A stretch of DNA of 8,655 nt from Ardenticatenaceae bacterium (GTDB lineage: Bacteria > Chloroflexota > Anaerolineae > Promineifilales > Promineifilaceae), in assembly GCA_020634495.1 (NCBI GenBank), contig JACKBR010000099.1, positions 1 through 8,655 of the forward strand. Reading direction: 5' to 3'. The position numbers were made by a program, and so were the translations under genes. Position 1 is the first letter of the stretch; every line of letters starts with the position of its first letter. Below, piece by piece: positions 1 to 6,255 of this stretch. The notes below the pieces were generated by a model. That model was not told the DNA's origin, did not search any database, and saw only the letters and a program-made list of their open reading frames with translations.

Positions 1-87
1 GGGGTTAATGGCACCGTTCGCTACCGCGTCTTGTTTACTTCAGACGGGTCAGTGACGCCTATTTTGCAAGCAATTTCATTTCAGTAA
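1..87 (+). CDS. 3' end of an unidentified protein, possibly an extracellular beta-sandwich protein
   Basis: The first frame is open from the left edge to a TAA at 85-87 and encodes 28 residues ending in VLFTSDGSVTPILQAISFQ. The alternating hydrophobic and polar pattern (RYRVLFTS, PILQAISF) looks like the last beta-strands of a secreted or surface sandwich domain of the laminin-G/discoidin sort. That reading is an impression from a very short stretch. The start and main body lie outside the window, so no function is assigned. The next gene begins 89 bp downstream, across an inverted repeat, so the two probably belong to different transcription units. Confidence 0.5.
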   Translation, partial: GVNGTVRYRVLFTSDGSVTPILQAISFQ

Positions 88-114
88 ACAAAGATAGGAA
101 TTAAGCAGTCCTGA

Positions 115-156
115 CAGATTTTTTTCGGTAGTAAATTTTCTGTCGAAAAAAATCTG
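115..156. repeat. perfect 13-bp inverted repeat, AT-rich stem
   Basis: The left arm CAGATTTTTTTCG (115-127) is exactly complementary to the right arm CGAAAAAAATCTG (144-156), with a 16-nt loop. It lies between the stop of the left-edge gene and the ATG at 177. The 3' side of the stem is an A-run with no T-run after it on either strand, so it is not a standard intrinsic terminator. It could be a 5'-UTR hairpin, a protein-binding site or a dispersed genomic repeat. A -35-like CTGACA at 111-116 overlaps the left arm, but I see no convincing matching -10 element. No second copy is visible in the window. Confidence 0.75.
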
Positions 157-176
157 CCTGGGCTATAAACGAAACT

Positions 177-884
177 ATGACAAACTCTTCTAGCACAACA
201 TTACAAGAAAAGCTCTATGAGAACAGAGTTGTTATTGGCAATGTTATTGCCTTCCTCGGATTTGTACTCGTGTGGGTAGACCCCTATGCCCGGGTGACGA
301 TGCCCCGCCTGCTGGCAGGGGCTTTTATTGGCGGTGCCGGTTTTGGGCTGCGAGTTTGGGCTTCATCTTATCAGTGGCCCAATATTGCCACCGCCCAACC
401 AGATTCACGAACGGGGTTGCTAACTGCCGGACCATATGCTTATTTGCGCCACCCGATTTACCTGAGTATATTCTTGCTGACCGCTGGGGCTTTTCTGGCT
501 TTTGGCTCGTGGTTAGCTGCGCTGGTTACGGTCATTCCTACTTATCTAGTGAATTGGTGGCAAGCCCGCTATGAAGAAGGTTTTTTGAGGGAAAAATACG
601 GCCGTGAGGCAGCCGAGTACCAGCAGCATTTACCCATGTTTATTCCCAACCCTTTCAAACCGTATCCGATTAGAAACGGGCAGTTTGCCCTGGCCCAAGG
701 TATCAAGCACGATATTGGGCCGTTATCGGCGTTTGCTTGTTTCATTGTGTTGATGCTGGTTGTGACGTTGGTGCAGCCACCCACCTTGCCGTTGATCCTG
801 GGTATCCTGGTAGGCTCTATCTTGCTTAGTTTTGTGCTTGTTTGGTTGGTGCGGCGCGTCTTTAAGGAACAGCTTTCGCTATGA
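177..884 (+). CDS. isoprenylcysteine carboxyl methyltransferase / phospholipid methyltransferase family membrane protein
   Basis: This 235-residue membrane protein has the hallmark of the ICMT/PEMT superfamily: GPYAYLRHPIYLS at residues 85-97 (the GPY-x2-xRHP-x-Y block). A second conserved block follows at 132-156, with YEE at 132-134, KYG at 140-142 and a P-x-FIP ending. In characterised relatives these build the SAM pocket, and the enzymes methylate lipid or prenyl-type substrates at the membrane. Hydrophobic segments lie at about 20-36, 44-60, 95-125, 181-200 and 204-226. The last two form a C-terminal extension beyond the usual catalytic end. The start is the only reasonable ATG after upstream stops, and no good Shine-Dalgarno is seen. 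The gene overlaps the next one by 4 bp (ATGA), indicating translational coupling. The substrate is unknown. The family call is secure, but the specific enzyme is not. Confidence 0.85.
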   Translation: MTNSSSTTLQEKLYENRVVIGNVIAFLGFVLVWVDPYARVTMPRLLAGAFIGGAGFGLRVWASSYQWPNIATAQPDSRTGLLTAGPYAYLRHPIYLSIFLLTAGAFLAFGSWLAALVTVIPTYLVNWWQARYEEGFLREKYGREAAEYQQHLPMFIPNPFKPYPIRNGQFALAQGIKHDIGPLSAFACFIVLMLVVTLVQPPTLPLILGILVGSILLSFVLVWLVRRVFKEQLSL

Positions 885-2614
885 AGCAATCTAAGTGGTC
901 AGCAACTCTCATTTTGCTGTTAGCGGCCACAGGGTTTCTCTTGTGCATCATTCCAGTGATTCATGGCGGGCGAACGGCCGTTGTGGTCACATTACTCCAT
1001 CTGACTATTAGCGGGTTGCTTATTCTTTGGCTGGTTCCCTTTTTGTGGCAACATATTCGTCAAAAACGTCGCTTCGTTTTTATTCGCCCTGGTCAAATTT
1101 TGCTGCTGCCTGTTTTGTTAGTGATGGTAGCCAGTGGCGTTTGGCTCACTATTGCCGGTCAGCAACAACAGAATGCCTGGTTTCATACGCTTGCTGGCGT
1201 GGTGCTTATTCTGCTTTTGCTGTGGCATGCCCAGTCTGTGCTGGGGACCATTTTTACTAAATGGCTGCTTTGGGGACTGGCCTTGCTCATGCTATTAGCT
1301 TTGGGGGCAACCTGGCTAGAAAATGAGGCACGGCCTCAATCCGTCCTCGCGCAACAATATGCTCAGACGCCTGTGAGGCTGCTGGGACCCTTACCCCCCT
1401 ACAATGCAGACACCATGTCGCCGGATAGGTGTGCTGAGTGCCATGCTGAAATTGCTAATGAGTGGCAGCAATCGCTCCACTCGGTAGCGGATGTTGAGTT
1501 GATATATTCCCGGGTGGTCAGCCAATTTCGGCGAGAGCATGGCATAGAGGCAAGTAATTATTGTGCAGGCTGTCATAGCCCATTGCGGATGGCTCGGGGA
1601 CAGCTTGATCGCAATATTGCTCAGGCTGATCAGGCCAATGTGGATTGCCTGGTTTGCCACAGCATCCAAACCATTCACCAGCCAGTAGGGAATAATTACG
1701 CTGACCTGAAGGTGTGGCAAACAAATAGCTATGATTGGCGTTGGCCTCAGTCTGTGGCTGACCGTTTTTTGCTGATGCAACCGGAGGCTCACAAAGCGCA
1801 GTGGAACGGCCCTATTATGCAAGAAAGCCTGTTATGTGGCAGTTGCCATCGCCAGATCTTGCCAGCATCATTATCTGGGGGGCCAGAAGACTTGGTTTTG
1901 CAGGATACATTCGCTGAATGGCAAAACAGCATCTATAATAACGACGATGTGACGGAACGGCGTACCTGCCAAGATTGCCACATGTCTACAACTGAAGGTA
2001 GCGGGACTAAATATAGCCATTTATTTGCCGGTGTGAATACAGATGTGGCGCAGATTATGGGGTTTCATGATTTGCATCCGGCGCAGCAGGCGCTTATGGA
2101 AAAAGCGGCAACATTGGAGGTGACTGCGGATGGTTGTGAACAGGGGAACATTAATCTGTTAATAACGGTAACTAATTCTGGCACCGGGCACAATTTACCG
2201 ACCGGGGTAACGGACTTACGACAGATATGGTTGGAGGTAACGGCCGTAAATGAGCAAAACGCCATCGTCTTTCAAGCTGGCAATATCAACCAGGCAGGAG
2301 TCTTAGACCCTCAGGCAACTATATTTCATGCCGTTCTTGGTGATAAACATGGGCAGCCAGTTTACTTCCATGATATAATGCGTGCCCGTCAAATCTTGGC
2401 AGATACAACTATCCCACCAAAGGCTTCACACCAGTCAAATTACCAAATACCTGCCTTAGAAAACCAGACTTTAAACATCACCGCCAAACTACAATACAGA
2501 CTTATTCCTCAAAACTTTGTGAATTATTATATGGCGGCCAATTTACGCTTTCGGGTGATCACTATGAATAGTGAATCACTTCAAATAGACGTTCCGAAAA
2601 TTTGTTCAAATTAA
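881..2614 (+). CDS. membrane-anchored pentahaem cytochrome c with N-terminal b-type-like helix bundle
   Basis: This 577-residue protein has three parts. (1) Residues 8-146 form about five transmembrane helices. His40 and His57 bracket one helix and His102 and His116 another, each with an H-x3/4-G start (HLTISG, HTLAG), as in small cytochrome b561/DUF4405-like bundles. They could hold b haems, but this is inferred. (2) Residues 180-370 carry five CxxCH haem c sites: CAECH 184, CAGCH 228, CLVCH 256, CGSCH 319 and CQDCH 363. His200, His266, His304 and His380 are possible distal ligands. This resembles the cytochrome c554/multihaem family, and the domain should lie outside the cytoplasmic membrane. 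(3) Residues 410-577 form a beta-rich domain with TGHNLPTG at 435-442, seen in related multihaem proteins. The likely role is electron transfer between the membrane quinone pool and an outside partner. It shares an ATGA overlap with the preceding gene, and the next gene follows 19 bp later. Confidence 0.88.
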   Translation: MKQSKWSATLILLLAATGFLLCIIPVIHGGRTAVVVTLLHLTISGLLILWLVPFLWQHIRQKRRFVFIRPGQILLLPVLLVMVASGVWLTIAGQQQQNAWFHTLAGVVLILLLLWHAQSVLGTIFTKWLLWGLALLMLLALGATWLENEARPQSVLAQQYAQTPVRLLGPLPPYNADTMSPDRCAECHAEIANEWQQSLHSVADVELIYSRVVSQFRREHGIEASNYCAGCHSPLRMARGQLDRNIAQADQANVDCLVCHSIQTIHQPVGNNYADLKVWQTNSYDWRWPQSVADRFLLMQPEAHKAQWNGPIMQESLLCGSCHRQILPASLSGGPEDLVLQDTFAEWQNSIYNNDDVTERRTCQDCHMSTTEGSGTKYSHLFAGVNTDVAQIMGFHDLHPAQQALMEKAATLEVTADGCEQGNINLLITVTNSGTGHNLPTGVTDLRQIWLEVTAVNEQNAIVFQAGNINQAGVLDPQATIFHAVLGDKHGQPVYFHDIMRARQILADTTIPPKASHQSNYQIPALENQTLNITAKLQYRLIPQNFVNYYMAANLRFRVITMNSESLQIDVPKICSN

Positions 2615-2621
2615 TTTATTT

Positions 2622-2628
2622 AGGAGGT
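2622..2628 (+). promoter_or_regulatory. strong Shine-Dalgarno for the HDO-like gene
   Basis: AGGAGGT lies 5 nt before the ATG at 2634. It is one of the best ribosome binding sites in the window. It shows that the gene's proper start is 2634, upstream of the in-frame TAA, and not the internal GTG at 2877. Confidence 0.8.
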
Positions 2629-2633
2629 TTTCC

Positions 2634-3401
2634 ATGTCAACGATTCGTCCTGCTGTGAGTGCTGAAGAGGCCAAGCGCATTGCTAAAAGTTATGAGGAAA
2701 TGGCCTATCGACTTTATGAAGAACGTCTGTTCAACCATCCCCTAATACTAGGTATGAAGGATGGGACAACACCAGATTATCAAATCAAGGGCTTCTTATA
2801 AAACTGGTATACCTTTGCGCAGGAAGTCAATACGGCCGCTTCCACTATCTACCATCGTTTCATCTCCTGGTTCAAAGTGCATCGAGAACTAGAAGAATTA
2901 ACCCTGGATGTTATCGCTGAAGAATTTAGCCATCCGGGTCCAGGTGGCCATATCCGCACGATCCAGCGCACCTGTGAGGCAGCTGGATTAACACTAGATG
3001 AAATCGTTCATGCTAAACTCGTGCCTGAAGCACGCGCCTGGGTAGATTTTCACGTTCGTCTGCTTACCGAAGGTACCCTAGCAGAAACCGCTGCTGACTT
3101 TATTTGTGAAGGTGCATTTGGCCACTTTGCCAAAATACTATTCGAGGTTTTAACAACTCGGTATGGGTTTACTCGCCAGTCGGCTGATTATTTCCGCGAG
3201 CACTATGAAGCTGATGCGGTTGGCACAGAAGATAAGCTACCTCACGGTGAGCGTGGCACGCTCATGCTCCAGGCATTACTGGAAGAAGGGATGCTGGAGG
3301 AGCGTACTGGGTGGGGAGTAGAATACACGATTGATATAACCGTATCTATGTTTGAGCTGTTGCTGGATGGTATCCTGCGGCGCTATCCGGTAGAGGGTTA
3401 G
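2634..3401 (+). pseudogene. haem-oxygenase-like (HDO/TenA/PqqC fold) enzyme interrupted by in-frame TAA
   Basis: From ATG 2634 the frame is protein-like on both sides of a TAA at 2799-2801 (codon 56), then open to TAG at 3399-3401. The full product would be 255 residues, a normal length for haem-oxygenase-like diiron oxidases and TenA/PqqC relatives. The stop falls inside a hydrophobic helix (GFL-stop-NWYTF), so a TTA-to-TAA change (Leu) is a simple origin. Candidate metal ligands in full-length numbering are E97, H106 (nine residues on), E159, H190 and D194. The usual last His of the H-x3-D-x2-H helix is Gly197, and H204 is the nearest alternative. Known HDO enzymes (SznF, UndA, CADD) oxidise amino-acid-like or fatty-acid substrates. 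The substrate here is unknown. A shorter product could restart at GTG 2877 (174 residues) and would keep the listed ligands but lose the first helices. Alternatives are a sequencing error, or an inactive or non-metal homologue. The family call is moderately sure. Confidence 0.65.
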
Positions 3402-3430
3402 TTCAGTGTGGTGCAGGCAAAGCTATAAGC

Positions 3431-3437
3431 AGGAGGT
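3431..3437 (+). promoter_or_regulatory. Shine-Dalgarno that fixes a TTG start
   Basis: AGGAGGT sits 9 nt before TTG 3447. No ATG or GTG in this frame is better placed, so the UbiA-family gene most likely begins with TTG. Confidence 0.7.
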
Positions 3438-3446
3438 AAAGGGATA

Positions 3447-4484
3447 TTGACTCAAAAAATAGATGAGAGTTACCATTTTTTAGATGTTCTGACACACCCT
3501 GCCAGATCCACGAATGTTCACCTGAGGGACGTCATTCGTGGCTGGTGGACAACGAGCCGAATGGAATTTTTGCCGGACGCCTTCGTTCATATAGGGCTTC
3601 CTTTGTTGTTGGTTCTACACCACGAGCCCTGGAGTAGCAAACTGCTGTTGCTTTCCTTTTGGGGTGGGGTGGTATGGTTTATGGGCCACTGGGTTGGCTC
3701 ATCAATCAATTGCCTAGCAGATTACCCACTTGATCGCCTGGATACGCAACACAAGGCGAGGTTGGCAAAAGCAATTGATGAAGCGGGTATGCGATCCATT
3801 TTGCTGGTAAATTTGGCAGAAACGCTCCTGGCAATTGTTGTTTCTGTCTGGTTGGCTATTCAATTAAACAAACCCCTGCTCATTATTTTCTGGTTCACAG
3901 GGCTAATTATTGCCACACTGTATTCTTTTGAACCGGTTCATTTCAAGCGTCGCAATTGGCTCAATCCGATTGCACTAGATCTGATCGTGTATGCGATGCC
4001 TTTGTTTTTTATCTATCATGTTCTCTCACCTGTTTGGAATGGATTTGATGTGGCGGTGCTTATTATCTACTGCTTCCAGATGGTGCCTATGTTTTTGGTC
4101 GATGAAGTGAGTGATCATGATGAGGATAAGGCACTGGGTATCTATAATCCGTGTGTAACATACGGCCGTTTTAAAGTAAGTTGGCTTGCCAACAGCATTT
4201 ATATCCTTGCCTGCCTGGCTTCGTTAATCGCTTATGTGACCCAAACAGAAATCTGGTCCTTTACTCGCCTTGTAATGCTTGTACTGGCTGTATTGGCCTA
4301 TGCTTGGGTTGCCCGCGAGTTTGTTCTGCTAGCGAAGCATAGCCAATTAATTGCTGAGGCCTCAAACGAGACTGAGCGGGAGAAGCGGAATTTGGCCCTG
4401 AAAAACTTTTCCAAAACACCAGCCTGGTTAGTGGGAACAAGCATTGGGGCTTTGCTTCTGGCTGTGGCCGAAACTTTTTTCTAA
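3447..4484 (+). CDS. UbiA-family prenyltransferase
   Basis: This 345-residue polytopic membrane protein has about eight hydrophobic segments. Both acidic, Mg-diphosphate-binding motifs of the UbiA superfamily are present. The first is N88-x3-D92-x3-D96-x2-D99 (NCLADYPLDRLD). The second is D219-x3-D223-x-D225-x-D227 (DEVSDHDED), followed by KALGIYNP. The loop YSFEPVHFKRR at 159-169 matches the family's YS-x-PP-x-x-x-K region. These enzymes transfer a polyprenyl group to an aromatic or other acceptor in quinone, chlorophyll, haem or archaeal-type lipid synthesis. The acceptor cannot be told from sequence. The first motif is irregular compared with the usual NDxxDxxxD: the position after Asn is Cys, and the Asp spacing differs. 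It starts at TTG behind a strong Shine-Dalgarno. The downstream methyltransferase begins 2 bp after its stop, so the two are probably translated together and may act on the same product. Confidence 0.85.
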   Translation: MTQKIDESYHFLDVLTHPARSTNVHLRDVIRGWWTTSRMEFLPDAFVHIGLPLLLVLHHEPWSSKLLLLSFWGGVVWFMGHWVGSSINCLADYPLDRLDTQHKARLAKAIDEAGMRSILLVNLAETLLAIVVSVWLAIQLNKPLLIIFWFTGLIIATLYSFEPVHFKRRNWLNPIALDLIVYAMPLFFIYHVLSPVWNGFDVAVLIIYCFQMVPMFLVDEVSDHDEDKALGIYNPCVTYGRFKVSWLANSIYILACLASLIAYVTQTEIWSFTRLVMLVLAVLAYAWVAREFVLLAKHSQLIAEASNETEREKRNLALKNFSKTPAWLVGTSIGALLLAVAETFF

Positions 4485-4486
4485 AA

Positions 4487-5128
4487 TTGAGCAAGTATCA
4501 AGCAGGTATTGGCTATAATCCCACCAATCGACCCGACGGCTTTGATTGGGATGGATTTTGGGCATTTACCAGTAAGCAAGAAGGGTTTAATCGTTTGCTG
4601 TATGCTGTTCATTTTCGGCACTATATTCGGCTGCTTAAAGGAATTTTGCCGCCCAATCCACGAATTCTGGAGCTGGGTGCCGGTTCTGGCATTGTAGCCC
4701 GGCGCATATCCCAGCAGTGGGGCGGCCGACTTACCCTCATTGACGCTAACCAGGCTGCTTGTGAACGATACAAATCTCTGCGACAACCTCACGAGCCTAT
4801 CGATTATGTGCAAGGGGATGTGTTTTCCGTGAGTTTCCCTCCCGTGTTTGATTTAGTGTACAGCGACGGGTTAATTGAACATTTTCCAGTTAAGGATACA
4901 GTTATTGCGGCTCATTTACGGCCTCTAAAACCTTCAGGTCACGTGCTTTTGTTTGTCCCCAATAATTCTCTGTTTTTCCGCACATTAACTAAATTGGGTC
5001 CAGATTTTGGCTATGAGGAACGTTACACGCTTTCGGCTCTCATCACACTTTGTGCTGATTATGGCCTGAGTGTCTTACGTCAGACGCAATATCCATTTGC
5101 TGTAGGAGTTTTATGCCAAAAACAGTGA
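4487..5128 (+). CDS. class I SAM-dependent methyltransferase
   Basis: This 213-residue soluble protein has a Rossmann-type methyltransferase core. Motif I is ILELGAGSG (60-68). The acidic residue ending strand 2 is D86 (LTLIDAN). D111 (QGDVF) lies near the adenine site, and motif IV is FDLVYSDGLIEHF (121-133). A strand at 152-159 (HVLLFVPN) follows. The family includes O-, N- and C-methyltransferases of small molecules such as UbiE/UbiG-type enzymes, and the substrate is not readable. The start is TTG at 4487, only 2 bp after the prenyltransferase stop. There is no separate Shine-Dalgarno, so translation probably depends on termination-reinitiation. The 3' end overlaps the next gene by 16 bp. 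Its position directly after a UbiA-family gene favours methylation of the prenylated product, as in quinone pathways. This is an inference from context. Confidence 0.82.
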   Translation: MSKYQAGIGYNPTNRPDGFDWDGFWAFTSKQEGFNRLLYAVHFRHYIRLLKGILPPNPRILELGAGSGIVARRISQQWGGRLTLIDANQAACERYKSLRQPHEPIDYVQGDVFSVSFPPVFDLVYSDGLIEHFPVKDTVIAAHLRPLKPSGHVLLFVPNNSLFFRTLTKLGPDFGYEERYTLSALITLCADYGLSVLRQTQYPFAVGVLCQKQ

Positions 5129-6237
5129 CCTCAACTTGCGAGATTCCCTTACGGACTCTTAACTTATACATCTTACGCAAGCAGTTTTTGCTGCCGGAAT
5201 CGGCTGCAACAGATGTTATGCAAGTGACAGAACATTTATTGGGACTTCATGCAAAACGTCCGCAAACACCTTATCTGATGTTGCAAGCACGGCTGCCTGA
5301 TTTTTCAGCCCAACATCTTGATGATTTGCTGTACCAGCAGCGCGTCCTGTTGCGGGCCCATGCGATGCGTGGCACAGTTCACATGCTCCCGCTTTCACAA
5401 TATCGCATGATACTGGCAGCCACGGAGGACCAGCTGGACGGTATGTACCGGCGTGCTTTCAAACATCTGGATAACATGCAGGCAATTATCGATGCTATTC
5501 TAGACGCAGTTCAGCAGCAAGGTGCACTGCTGATTGAAGAGATTATGGCTGCACTGCCGCTGGAGGTAGATAGCCGTGATCTTTACCGCCTGGTTAATTA
5601 CCTGTGTACAAATGGCATTTTGGTCAAATCAACAGTCAAAGGAACCTGGCGCAATAGCGTTTATCGGTATCAGCTTTTGACCGAATGGCAACCAAATATC
5701 CCGAACCACGATTGGGATGTACTACCGGCGCAGGCCAAGCTTATTGAAGGGTACCTGTTTGCTTATGGCCCGGCCACAATAGATGATATTGTATGGTGGA
5801 CGGGTCTGACAAAGACAAAGGTCAAAAAAGGGCTGAACTCTTTGGGGGAAAATTGTGTCTCTGTCTATTTTGAGGCGCTTGCCGATGATGCCTATCTGTT
5901 ACAAGACGATTATGAAGCTCTGGTAAAGTGGCAGCCACCCGACGAGACACAAATTACGTTCCTACCCAGTTTTGATGCTTATGTAATTGCTTATATCAGG
6001 CGTGAACGATTAATAGATGAAGTTTACTACGATCTTATCTTCAGAGGGGTCGCCGGCATTATCGAACCGGTTGTTCTGCTGGACGGCCGTATCATTGGTA
6101 CCTGGAAGTATGCGGTTGACGGTGATTGCGTGGCAACTGAATTATTTGTGCAACCCAAAGGTATAGAAGACGCATTACACAAGGCCAGCCACAAAACAGC
6201 TCAATTTCTGGAGTTGGCAGATGCCAGCACACAATAA
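5113..6237 (+). CDS. AlkZ/YcaQ-like winged-helix DNA-binding protein (HTH_42 family)
   Basis: This 374-residue protein follows the HTH_42 family order. An N-terminal winged-helix part contains LLGLHAKRPQTPYLMLQARL at 42-61, then RAHAMRGTVHMLP (81-93). A middle winged helix spans about 205-245 (AYGPATIDDIVWWTGLT). The C-terminal barrel contains FLPSFDAYVIAYIRRERL (283-300) and DGRIIGTW (324-331). Characterised members are DNA glycosylases that excise bulky alkyl adducts or unhook crosslinks: AlkZ protects azinomycin producers, and YcaQ (AlkX) is the housekeeping form. As I recall, the catalytic motif is Q-x-Q or Q-x-D. At the matching place here, residues 46-48, the protein reads H-A-K, so activity cannot be assumed. 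An AGGAG at 5104-5108 lies 4 nt before the ATG, inside the previous gene. The possible role is self-resistance or DNA-adduct repair. A regulatory or non-catalytic role is also possible. Confidence 0.8.
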   Translation: MPKTVTSTCEIPLRTLNLYILRKQFLLPESAATDVMQVTEHLLGLHAKRPQTPYLMLQARLPDFSAQHLDDLLYQQRVLLRAHAMRGTVHMLPLSQYRMILAATEDQLDGMYRRAFKHLDNMQAIIDAILDAVQQQGALLIEEIMAALPLEVDSRDLYRLVNYLCTNGILVKSTVKGTWRNSVYRYQLLTEWQPNIPNHDWDVLPAQAKLIEGYLFAYGPATIDDIVWWTGLTKTKVKKGLNSLGENCVSVYFEALADDAYLLQDDYEALVKWQPPDETQITFLPSFDAYVIAYIRRERLIDEVYYDLIFRGVAGIIEPVVLLDGRIIGTWKYAVDGDCVATELFVQPKGIEDALHKASHKTAQFLELADASTQ

Positions 6238-6255
6238 ATCAAAAAAGGAAACCTA

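Noticed and set aside
115..156. Intrinsic terminator of the left-edge gene
   Set aside because: The stem is AT-rich and no T-run follows the 3' arm on either strand.
569..889. 106-residue reading frame on the - strand
   Set aside because: It is antisense to the ICMT-like gene, with no domain or ribosome binding site to support it.
1391..1822. 143-residue reading frame on the - strand
   Set aside because: It is antisense to the cytochrome haem-binding region, whose CxxCH motifs prove the + strand frame.
2634..3401. Stop-codon recoding (TAA as an amino acid)
   Set aside because: Four neighbouring genes end at TAA at family-consistent lengths, so a recoded genome is not supported.
4481..4813. 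110-residue reading frame on the - strand
   Set aside because: It lies opposite the methyltransferase gene, has no recognisable motif, and the + strand gene has clear SAM-binding motifs.
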